From NCBI GenBank assembly GCA_937901465.1, contig CALGTU010000043.1, forward strand, positions 1 through 8,754: a DNA stretch of 8,754 nucleotides. Reading direction: 5' to 3'. Origin of the DNA: an uncultured Clostridia bacterium (lineage in GTDB: Bacteria > Bacillota > Clostridia > Oscillospirales > Ruminococcaceae). A program made the translations under genes and the position numbers. Below are positions 1 to 5,321 of the stretch, piece after piece. The notes below the pieces were generated by a model. The model did no database searches and was not told the origin of the DNA. It was given only the letters and a program-made list of their open reading frames with translations. Each line of letters begins with the position of its first letter. Positions within the stretch are counted from its first letter, which is position 1.

Positions 1-367
1 ACTTGCCTTTATAGATATAACCTTTGTCATAAAGAGCCTTGAATATTTTCTGCACAGTTTCAATATGATAAGGGTCTGTCGTTCTGATATATCTGTCATA
101 GCTGATATTCATAGTCGCCCATAATTTTTTGAAAATCTCAACGATTTCGTCAACATATTCCTTGGGTGTAACGCCCTTTTCAGCAGCTTTCATTTCTATC
201 TTCTGACCATGTTCGTCAGTACCTGTGAGGAACATTACATCATATCCCTGCATTCGCTTATAACGAGCGATAGAGTCACAGGCAACTGTTGTATAACAAT
301 GACCTATATGCGGGTTTCCCGATGGGTAATAAATCGGGGTTGTAATGTAAAAAGTTTTTTCTGACAT
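1..367 (-). CDS. metG: Methionyl-tRNA synthetase, N-terminal part (cut by window edge)
   Basis: Class I aminoacyl-tRNA synthetase that charges tRNA-Met with methionine using ATP in the cytoplasm. Only the first 122 residues lie in the window; the gene continues past base 1. The visible sequence begins MSEKTFYITTPIYYPSGNPH and carries the ATP-binding HIGH signature at residues 20-23, followed by the conserved LTGTDEHGQK segment of the catalytic Rossmann fold. The start ATG at 365-367 is preceded by a good Shine-Dalgarno site (GGAGG, about 374-380). The gene has its own consensus promoter and a short leader of about 30 nt, so no T-box leader is present. The later KMSKS loop, the anticodon domain and any C-terminal tRNA-binding domain are outside the window. 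Identification rests on the strong N-terminal motif set. Confidence 0.96.
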   Translation of the reverse strand, partial: MSEKTFYITTPIYYPSGNPHIGHCYTTVACDSIARYKRMQGYDVMFLTGTDEHGQKIEMKAAEKGVTPKEYVDEIVEIFKKLWATMNISYDRYIRTTDPYHIETVQKIFKALYDKGYIYKGK

Positions 368-403
368 TTTTATATTCCTCCAAGAAAAAAATTCATCGAA
401 TAA

Positions 404-432
404 ATTATACTCCAAATTATAGTATTTGTCAA
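404..432 (-). promoter_or_regulatory. metG promoter, perfect sigma-A consensus
   Basis: Minus-strand TTGACA (427-432), a 17-bp spacer and TATAAT (404-409). Both hexamers match the housekeeping consensus exactly. Transcription should begin near 396-398, giving a leader of about 30 nt before the metG start. This lies only about 20 bp beyond the T-tract of the upstream terminator. Confidence 0.9.
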
Positions 433-452
433 TTTAAAAGGACAATTCAGGC

Positions 453-482
453 AAAAAAAATGCAGGGCAAACGGTGCCCTGC
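453..482 (-). terminator. Rho-independent terminator of the small RNA unit
   Basis: On the minus strand an 8-bp perfect GC-rich stem, GCAGGGCA/TGCCCTGC (475-482 with 462-469), closes a 5-nt loop. It is followed, after one A, by eight T residues (460-453). It ends the transcript started at the 600-628 promoter and insulates metG. On the plus strand no T-tract follows, so it works in the minus direction only. Confidence 0.92.
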
Positions 483-593
483 GAAGTTAAGAGAAATAAA
501 ATAATAGGATAAAATATGTGTAGAACAAAAGAAAGGAGACAACAAAACGAATGTTAAATTATATCAAAAATAAAAATATATAATTCAAACATC
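453..593 (-). ncRNA. Candidate small regulatory RNA, about 140 nt
   Basis: A complete transcription unit without a convincing protein gene. It starts about 7 nt after a perfect -10 box and ends in a perfect intrinsic terminator. The 5' end can fold into a stem of 15 pairs with one bulged U: 578-593 pairs with 550-564 around a 13-nt loop, with two G-U pairs. Next comes roughly 65-70 nt of unpaired, U/C-rich sequence containing UCUCCUUUC (531-539), which is complementary to Shine-Dalgarno sequences, and then the terminator hairpin. Hairpin, C/U-rich single strand and terminator is the common layout of trans-acting Firmicute small RNAs that block ribosome binding sites. The only ATG-initiated frame near the start encodes 13 hydrophobic residues (MMFELYIFIFDII) at 554-595, sits at the transcription start and has no ribosome binding site. 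I do not recognise the RNA as 6S, T-box, SAM riboswitch or any other named class. Confidence 0.72.
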
Positions 594-599
594 ATAATC

Positions 600-628
600 A
601 TTATAACCCCCGATAATCAATCTGTCAA
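600..628 (-). promoter_or_regulatory. Small RNA promoter, perfect sigma-A consensus
   Basis: Minus-strand TTGACA (623-628), a 17-bp spacer and TATAAT (600-605), all exact. The expected start is about 592-594. A very A+T-rich stretch, with a 7-bp dyad ACGAAAA/TTTTCGT (644-668), lies just upstream and could act as an UP element or regulator site. Confidence 0.88.
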
Positions 629-732
629 CAAATCTTCTTAATAACGAAAAATTTATCAAAATTTTCGTATGATTGCACAAATAAAGTTTATTTTTTTAGT
701 CTATACTTGTTGAACTTTTTGGCAAAATATGT

Positions 733-765
733 AAGTTGTATCAATGTTTTTCAGTGATACAACTT
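733..765. repeat. 11-bp perfect inverted repeat downstream of the DUF378 gene
   Basis: AAGTTGTATCA (733-743) and TGATACAACTT (755-765) are exact reverse complements around an 11-nt spacer. It lies 23 bp after the stop of the DUF378 gene on the minus strand, so it may be that gene's transcript 3' end. However, the following tract (ACATATTTTG) is a poor T-run, so it is at best a weak terminator; a protein-binding dyad is the alternative. Confidence 0.6.
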
Positions 766-787
766 TCTTGCAAGTCCCAAGGGGCTG

Positions 788-997
788 TTAGCCTCTGCTT
801 TCGATAAGGCTGTTGTTTTTGAACAGAAGTGATATACACCACACTGCCGAAGCGGCAACGAGTATATATAAAATTCTGCTCATCAAAGCAGCAGAACTTC
901 CGAAAAGCCATGCAATCAGGTCGAACTGAAAAAGTCCGACAAGCCCCCAATTCACGCCTCCCACGATGAGAAGAGCGAGAGCAATTCGGTCTAACAT
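788..997 (-). CDS. DUF378 family small membrane protein (YuzA-like)
   Basis: A 69-residue integral membrane protein. Residues about 5-25 and 38-60 are hydrophobic helices, and the first carries the family signature GGVNWGLVGLFQFDLIAWLFG. The second half (LSRILYILV-like, here MSRILYILVAASAVW) also matches the DUF378/YuzA pattern as I know it. Length is normal for the family, whose function is unknown. The ATG at 997 follows a GAGG ribosome binding site (1007-1010) at 9-nt spacing. It lies downstream of the 1102-1614 gene on the same strand, 104 bp away, and has its own candidate promoter (1046-1075). Its ribosome binding site is inside one arm of a 14-bp inverted repeat, which suggests control of translation in longer transcripts. 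An overlapping same-strand frame at 741-950 is a shadow. Confidence 0.9.
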   Translation of the reverse strand: MLDRIALALLIVGGVNWGLVGLFQFDLIAWLFGSSAALMSRILYILVAASAVWCISLLFKNNSLIESRG

Positions 998-1000
998 AAA

Positions 1001-1093
1001 AATTTACCTCATTTCAGTAAAGTCGATAAGCAAGCCCTTGATGATATTCTAATCAGCAGACTCTGCTTTATTCAACAGAAAATGAGGTAAATT
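1001..1093. repeat. 14-bp perfect inverted repeat overlapping the DUF378 ribosome binding site
   Basis: AATTTACCTCATTT (1001-1014) and AAATGAGGTAAATT (1080-1093) are exact reverse complements with 65 nt between them. In minus-strand RNA reading through from the upstream gene, the arms would pair and bury the GAGG at 1007-1010 that serves the DUF378 start codon. Confidence 0.65.
1046..1075 (-). promoter_or_regulatory. Candidate promoter with internal palindrome for the DUF378 gene
   Basis: Minus-strand TTGAAT (1070-1075), an 18-bp spacer and TAGAAT (1046-1051) resemble a sigma-A promoter (4/6 and 5/6 matches). The spacer contains the perfect dyad AGCAGA-N-TCTGCT (1055-1067), a position where a bound repressor would block polymerase. 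A start near 1039 would exclude the distal arm of the 14-bp inverted repeat. Confidence 0.5.
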
Positions 1094-1101
1094 CTGAAAT
1101 T

Positions 1102-1614
1102 TTATGCAAAATATGTTCTGTAATCGAGGGGAGCACTGTTACCCATATCATAGATAATTACAACATAGCAGTTTTCAAAGTTTCTTACTGTTGAAATATC
1201 GTTGAATATATATGTTCTGTCAGGACAAAGTGAAGGTGAGAACATTCCTGTGTTGTTGCCGAGTTCAAAAACTTCAACCTTTACTTCATGCGAAGGGTCA
1301 GCAGCACCTTCAAGTCCGAAAGCGGCACTTTCATAATATGCTTTAATGCTGTCTTCGTCAATTCCCTTTTTATCTGCCTTTACTTCAACAAGAGCTGCTG
1401 CCATATATGTAAAATCATCTGTTCCTACAAGGTCTCCGCAAGCACTTATTGTGTCACGGCAATCTGTTCCTTTAAGATTTTCACCCATTTCAAACTGATT
1501 TTCAAATTTGAAAAGGAAAAGTGAATTTACAATAGCCACTATGATAAAAGTCGCGACAATGAGTCCGAAAATAGTAGCAAGGATTTTAGGTAAGTTTGCA
1601 AAAAGTGTTTTCAT
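1102..1614 (-). CDS. Uncharacterised single-pass membrane protein
   Basis: I do not recognise this 170-residue protein. Residues 11-35 form one strongly hydrophobic segment preceded by a lysine (K10), consistent with an N-terminal anchor or uncleaved signal. The remaining ~135 residues would then be outside the membrane. That part is acidic, has four cysteines (52, 59, 130, 149) that could form disulfides, and ends with the hydrophobic strand CYVVIIYDMG and a C-terminal tail rich in aromatic residues. The ATG at 1614 follows a very strong ribosome binding site (AAGGAGG, 1622-1628) with 7 nt of spacing. The gene starts 17 bp after the FkbM-family methyltransferase stop with no terminator between, so the two are very likely cotranscribed from the promoter at 2730-2758. 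The plus-strand frame across this gene is a shadow. Confidence 0.85.
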   Translation of the reverse strand: MKTLFANLPKILATIFGLIVATFIIVAIVNSLFLFKFENQFEMGENLKGTDCRDTISACGDLVGTDDFTYMAAALVEVKADKKGIDEDSIKAYYESAAFGLEGAADPSHEVKVEVFELGNNTGMFSPSLCPDRTYIFNDISTVRNFENCYVVIIYDMGNSAPLDYRTYFA

Positions 1615-1631
1615 AATTCTTCCTCCTTAAA

Positions 1632-2696
1632 TTATATACAATAAAGATTTGTTTCCCATGCAGGAATATACAACTGATGCCTTAAAAAGAATTTATAATC
1701 CGGGTTTATTTCTTTTATCTGAAGAGGAATTGAAAAAATATCCTCATTTCTATGATAAAGAGAAATCATAAGTTTGGGGTTATAATTCTTTATGGTAAGG
1801 GTTGCCCCTTCTATCGCCTGTTTTTCGGCACCTTCAACATCCATTTTAATAATACTGCATCCCTCTCCCGAAAGAACACTGTCAACGCTTCTTGCAGCAG
1901 TTTCCTTTCCATCTTTTGAAACAGAAGATTGTCTTCCTGCTTTTGCGGCAAAGAAAAGAGTTGTATCTTCATTCCATGCGGCAGCGTTTATTGCAGAAAT
2001 ATTTTCTTTTCCCTCAATAGACAAAAGAAGTTTTTTATAGTTTCTTCCGTCAGGCTCTAAAGCGTAGATTTTTTTATATTTTCCGTCTGTGAAAGATAGA
2101 AATTCTTCAACAGTATCTCCTCTGTAAGCACCAAGGTCAACATAAATCTCATCAGAAGATGGTTTTATTATATCTTCATAAACCTCACTCTTTTCGGTTG
2201 TGCAGTTATCGAGATATTCTATTTTTCCGCTTATCTTATAATTTATTATATCCGAAAAAGTCTGTTTTGATTTTTCATCATAAAGCATAGAATAAACTTC
2301 CATGATTTTTTCTTCATTCTTTTTTATATACTCTAAATCAAAAACTTCTCCGTTAAAATCTATAACGGGAACATCGGGTGATAAAACGATATGTCTTTTT
2401 GCTATAGAAAAAATCTTGTCATAAAGTTCTCTGTATCCTGCTGCAAAAGCAAGAACAACCACAAAATCATCTTCAGTTTCTTCAACCTGAGATAATGTCT
2501 GGACTTTGAAACCTGCGAAAGAATGGCCTCTTACAAACTCATCGCTCGCAAAAATCCCTTTTATCTTTATACCATATCTTTCCATAACGGACATTATTTT
2601 CACAGCGCCATCGCCCATGCCATATATGTATACAGGAAGTTCTGTTTCCGAAAGAAACTCCCATGATGTTTTATCTTCTTTTATAAATGGCAGAAT
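1632..2696 (-). CDS. FkbM-family SAM-dependent methyltransferase, probable non-ATG start
   Basis: Class I S-adenosylmethionine-dependent methyltransferase, FkbM type; such enzymes typically O-methylate sugars or secondary metabolites, and the substrate here cannot be told. Numbering from the first ATG (2618): the SAM-binding motif DLGAYRGDTV is at 161-170, ALEPDG at 186-191, and the FkbM signature IIKMDVEGAEKQAIEGA at 256-272. The C-terminus WETNLYCI is typical. An N-terminal domain precedes these. The frame stays open upstream of that ATG and encodes ELPVYIYGMGDGAVKI, a beta strand plus glycine loop that the ATG start would cut. The ATG also has no ribosome binding site. A strong promoter (2730-2758) and a GAGGGGAT ribosome binding site (2701-2708) place initiation at ATT (2694-2696) or CTG (2691-2693); no ATG, GTG or TTG is available. 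I use ATT, giving 354 residues. First gene of an operon with the 1102-1614 gene. Confidence 0.88.
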   Translation of the reverse strand: MLPFIKEDKTSWEFLSETELPVYIYGMGDGAVKIMSVMERYGIKIKGIFASDEFVRGHSFAGFKVQTLSQVEETEDDFVVVLAFAAGYRELYDKIFSIAKRHIVLSPDVPVIDFNGEVFDLEYIKKNEEKIMEVYSMLYDEKSKQTFSDIINYKISGKIEYLDNCTTEKSEVYEDIIKPSSDEIYVDLGAYRGDTVEEFLSFTDGKYKKIYALEPDGRNYKKLLLSIEGKENISAINAAAWNEDTTLFFAAKAGRQSSVSKDGKETAARSVDSVLSGEGCSIIKMDVEGAEKQAIEGATLTIKNYNPKLMISLYHRNEDIFSIPLQIKEINPDYKFFLRHQLYIPAWETNLYCI

Positions 2697-2729
2697 TTTT
2701 ATCCCCTCGTTTCGTGAAAATCCACTTTT

Positions 2730-2758
2730 ATTTTAACATTACGAAAAAGTTTTGTCAA
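2730..2758 (-). promoter_or_regulatory. Promoter of the FkbM methyltransferase operon
   Basis: Minus-strand TTGACA (2753-2758), a 17-bp spacer and TAAAAT (2730-2735), one mismatch from consensus. The expected start near 2723 leaves a leader of under 30 nt before the GAGGGGAT ribosome binding site. The -35 box begins right next to the upstream terminator's T-rich end. Confidence 0.85.
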
Positions 2759-2761
2759 TAA

Positions 2762-2796
2762 AAAATCCACAGATTATTAATAAATCTGTGGATTTT
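2762..2796 (-). terminator. Terminator of the LacI-ahcY operon
   Basis: A 14-bp perfect stem, AAAATCCACAGATT (2762-2775) with AATCTGTGGATTTT (2783-2796), around a 7-nt loop. Read on the minus strand it ends in TTTT followed by more T residues, 5 bp after the adenosylhomocysteinase stop. It is symmetric enough to act on the plus strand too, but nothing is transcribed towards it there. Confidence 0.85.
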
Positions 2797-2800
2797 ATTT

Positions 2801-4051
2801 TTATACTTCTGAACTATTGAGATAATCTTCCTGTTCTTTTGTAAGAGTGTCGATTTCCATATTCCAGAACTTGAGTTTTCTTCTTGCAACTTCGTTGTCT
2901 ACCTCTTTAGGAACATTGATTATATTGTCATCAAATTTCCCCTTGTTATTTACAACATAAAGAGCACTTAAAGCCTGAATAGCAAAACTCATATCCATAA
3001 TTTCAGCGGGATGTCCGTCTCCTGCGGCGAGATTTACAAGTCTTCCCTCTGCTATAACATAAAGCCAGTTTCCGTTTGAAAGTTTATAACCCTGAATGTT
3101 GTTTCTTGCAATTCTTGTTTCTGTTGCAATAGCTTTAAGTCCCTTAACGTCAACTTCACAGTCGAAATGGCCTGCGTTACACATAATAGCGCCATCTTTC
3201 ATATTAAGGAAAGATTTTTCTGTGATAACATCCTTACAGCCTGTTACTGTTACAAAGAAATCGCCGATTTTAGCGGCTTCCTCCATCTTCATAACTGTAA
3301 AGCCGTCCATAACAGCTTCCATAGCCTTAATGGGATTTATTTCTGTTACAATAACCTTAGCACCAAGACCCTTTGCTCTCATCGCAACACCCTTACCGCA
3401 CCAGCCGTAACCTGCAACAACAACATTCTTTCCTGCAACAATAAGGTTTGTTGTTCTGTTTATGCCGTCCCATACAGACTGGCCTGTTCCGTATCTGTTA
3501 TCGAAAAGATGCTTACAGTCAGCGTCGTTTACAAGAACCATAGGGAATTTGAGTTTCTTTTCTCTGTTCATAGCGATAAGTCTTATAATTCCTGTTGTTG
3601 TTTCTTCGCATCCGCCTAAAACATCCTTTATCTTTTCGGGATATTCATTATGAATAAGATTTACAAGGTCACCGCCGTCATCAATGATGATATTAGGGCC
3701 TGCTTCTATAACCTTTGAGATGTGTCTGTGATATTCTTCTTCTGTTGCATTATACCAGGCAAAAACATTGAGTCCGTCATGAACAAGAGCAGCCGCAACA
3801 TCGTCCTGTGTTGAAAGAGGGTTACTTCCCGTTACATACATTTCAGCACCGCCTGCTGCAAGAACTTTACAGAGATATGCTGTTTTCGCCTCAAGATGAA
3901 CAGAAAGTGCTATCTTAAGATTTGAGAAAGGCTTTGTCTGTGAAAATTCTTCTTCAATACTGCGAAGAAGGGGCATATTGCCTTTAACCCATTCTATCTT
4001 TATTTTTCCGCTTTCCCAGAGGTCAGCGTTACGGATTTCGCTTACAGGCAT
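2801..4051 (-). CDS. ahcY: Adenosylhomocysteinase (S-adenosylhomocysteine hydrolase), short form
   Basis: NAD-dependent cytosolic enzyme that reversibly splits S-adenosylhomocysteine, the by-product and inhibitor of SAM methyltransferases, into adenosine and homocysteine. At 416 residues it is a short archaeal/Thermotoga-type form. The substrate-binding segment reads HLEAKTA (52-58), with the conserved EETTTGI (149-155), the catalytic-region NDADCKHLFDNRYGTGQS (175-192), the NAD-binding glycine loop GYGWCGKG (214-221), NAGHFDCEV (292-300) and GDGHPAEIMD (344-353). The C-terminus ends with the EIDTLTKEQEDYLNS pattern of the short forms and lacks the KPxxYRY tail of the longer enzymes. Start ATG 4051 follows AGGAGG (4061-4066), which overlaps the TAG stop of the LacI-type gene, so translation is probably coupled. 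A related activity on S-inosylhomocysteine is known in some archaea and cannot be excluded. Confidence 0.96.
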   Translation of the reverse strand: MPVSEIRNADLWESGKIKIEWVKGNMPLLRSIEEEFSQTKPFSNLKIALSVHLEAKTAYLCKVLAAGGAEMYVTGSNPLSTQDDVAAALVHDGLNVFAWYNATEEEYHRHISKVIEAGPNIIIDDGGDLVNLIHNEYPEKIKDVLGGCEETTTGIIRLIAMNREKKLKFPMVLVNDADCKHLFDNRYGTGQSVWDGINRTTNLIVAGKNVVVAGYGWCGKGVAMRAKGLGAKVIVTEINPIKAMEAVMDGFTVMKMEEAAKIGDFFVTVTGCKDVITEKSFLNMKDGAIMCNAGHFDCEVDVKGLKAIATETRIARNNIQGYKLSNGNWLYVIAEGRLVNLAAGDGHPAEIMDMSFAIQALSALYVVNNKGKFDDNIINVPKEVDNEVARRKLKFWNMEIDTLTKEQEDYLNSSEV

Positions 4052-4063
4052 TTTTTCTTCCTC

Positions 4064-5047
4064 CTAAAAAGATTCTCTTCTTATTATTTTATGTGGCATA
4101 ATTATATGCTCACGGCATTTATTTTCTGATTTTATATTTTCTATGAGTTTCTTTATAATTTCTCTGCCTATATCTCTGGCGGGCTGTGAAACAGATGAAA
4201 TTGTGGGCGAATAGCTTTCACACAAAGGGATATTGTCATATCCTATGATTTTAGGAATCTTTCCCTTTTCTGAACGAAGCGCTCTTTTTGCAACGCCCAT
4301 AGCCAGAATATCAGAAACCGCAAAAACAGCTGTTGGCGGTTCGGGCAGAGAGAAGAGATAGCGATAGCCGTTTTCTCCGTCTGAAAAACTGTATCCCCCG
4401 CGGAATATGTAATTTTCATCAAACTCAATACCTGCGTCTGAAAGTGCTTTTTTATATCCTTCTTCTCTGTCAAGAGATGATAAAGCTTCGTTTCCTGTTG
4501 AAATCATACCGATTTTTGTATGACCTTCTTTTATAAGTTCGGAAACGGCATCATAAGCGCCCGTAACATCATCAACGGTTACTGTCAAAACATTTGTTCC
4601 GTCAACTCTTTCACCACAGAGTGCTATATCATATTCTTCAGAAATCTTGTTTATTTCATCTGCATCAAGGTGTGTACTCATCAAAACAGCACCATCTACC
4701 GTTCTGTTGAAAAGCATATTGAGTAAACGCATTTCATTTTTGCTGTTATCATAACTTGTAGCCATAATGATATCATAGCCATATTCCGAAGCGGTTTCGT
4801 GCATACTCTTTACAATTTCAAGACCCGCCGAATATTCGCTTGAAGGGAAAATAGCAAGAATAACATTTGTTTCGCATTTTCTTAAATTTCTGCCTAAAAA
4901 ATTAGGGCGGTAATCAAGTTCTTCTATTGTATCCCTGACTATCTTAGCAGTTTTTTCGGATACCGCGGGATTGTTATTCAGAACTCTCGAAACTGTCGCT
5001 ACGGACACCCCTGCTCTTCTGGCAACTTCTTTTATTGTTACTGTCAA
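4064..5047 (-). CDS. LacI/GalR-family transcriptional regulator, TTG start
   Basis: DNA-binding regulator, 327 residues, typical length. The N-terminus holds the LacI helix-turn-helix (TIKEVARRAGVSVATVSRVL, about residues 4-23), then the hinge region YRPNFLGRNLR, then a periplasmic-binding-protein-like effector domain with VDGAVLMST, HTKIGMIS, a DREEGYKKAL segment and the family PPTAVFAVSD and IIGYDNIPL motifs. The frame opens at an ATG (5068), but that ATG lies almost at the transcription start predicted by the promoter. The AAGGAGG (5056-5062) sits inside that extension, 8 nt before TTG at 5045-5047, so TTG is the start. The gene leads an operon with adenosylhomocysteinase. Inference: the effector could be linked to adenosine, homocysteine or methylation status, and the regulator probably controls its own operon. 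LacI-family effectors are usually sugars or nucleosides/purines, so this needs testing. Confidence 0.93.
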   Translation of the reverse strand: MTVTIKEVARRAGVSVATVSRVLNNNPAVSEKTAKIVRDTIEELDYRPNFLGRNLRKCETNVILAIFPSSEYSAGLEIVKSMHETASEYGYDIIMATSYDNSKNEMRLLNMLFNRTVDGAVLMSTHLDADEINKISEEYDIALCGERVDGTNVLTVTVDDVTGAYDAVSELIKEGHTKIGMISTGNEALSSLDREEGYKKALSDAGIEFDENYIFRGGYSFSDGENGYRYLFSLPEPPTAVFAVSDILAMGVAKRALRSEKGKIPKIIGYDNIPLCESYSPTISSVSQPARDIGREIIKKLIENIKSENKCREHIIMPHKIIRRESF

Positions 5048-5078
5048 GCTGATTACCTCCTTTTGCATACTATATTTT

Positions 5079-5107
5079 ATGATAACATCTTTTTACATTT
5101 TTTTCAA
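5079..5107 (-). promoter_or_regulatory. Promoter of the LacI-ahcY operon
   Basis: Minus-strand TTGAAA (5102-5107), a 17-bp spacer and TATCAT (5079-5084). Expected start near 5072, about 25 nt before the TTG codon. This supports the TTG over the upstream ATG. Confidence 0.78.
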
Positions 5108-5130
5108 TGAAAATAATTCACAAAATAAAC

Positions 5131-5146
5131 ATGGTATAGGTAGCAT
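5131..5146. promoter_or_regulatory. Weak candidate operator dyad between divergent genes
   Basis: ATGGTA (5131-5136) and TAGCAT (5141-5146) form an inverted repeat with one mismatch around 4 nt, about 24 bp upstream of the LacI-operon -35 box. It lacks the central CG usual for LacI-family operators. No CG-centred dyad was found near this promoter. Confidence 0.25.
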
Positions 5147-5321
5147 TTATAACAATTTCATTTTTCGACCTTAATTTCGCAGTCTTTATTATAAAATAAA
5201 TTATAAGGCTCAGAATGTAAGAAAAAATGACAGTTTTATGAAAAAAATGATAGATAAACTAATGATATTTAACTTTCTTCTGCGAAAAATATTATCAGAA
5301 ATTTTTAAAAAGGAGATTTAT

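Noticed and set aside
531..583. Plus-strand 10-codon frame (ATG at 551) behind a GAAAGGAG ribosome-binding-like site
   Set aside because: It is the complement of the small RNA's pyrimidine-rich tract and hairpin arm. It is tiny, 12 nt from the site, and has no plus-strand promoter or terminator.
368..620. T-box or SAM riboswitch in front of metG
   Set aside because: No GGTGG-type T-box or specifier structure is seen. The metG promoter lies after the terminator and gives a leader of only about 30 nt, so the terminator belongs to a separate unit.
741..950. 69-residue frame overlapping the DUF378 gene on the same strand
   Set aside because: It has no ribosome binding site and no recognisable composition; the overlapping DUF378 frame matches a known family.
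5150..5321. Forespore (sigma-F or sigma-G) promoter for spoIVB
   Set aside because: GGCTCAGAAT (5207-5216) and TAAACTA (5255-5261) faintly resemble -10 elements, but no matching -35 was found at the right spacing, so no call is made.
5238..5321. 28-codon N-terminal extension of SpoIVB
   Set aside because: The upstream ATG has no ribosome binding site, while the ATG at 5322 has AAGGAG at good spacing and directly precedes the basic-hydrophobic anchor.
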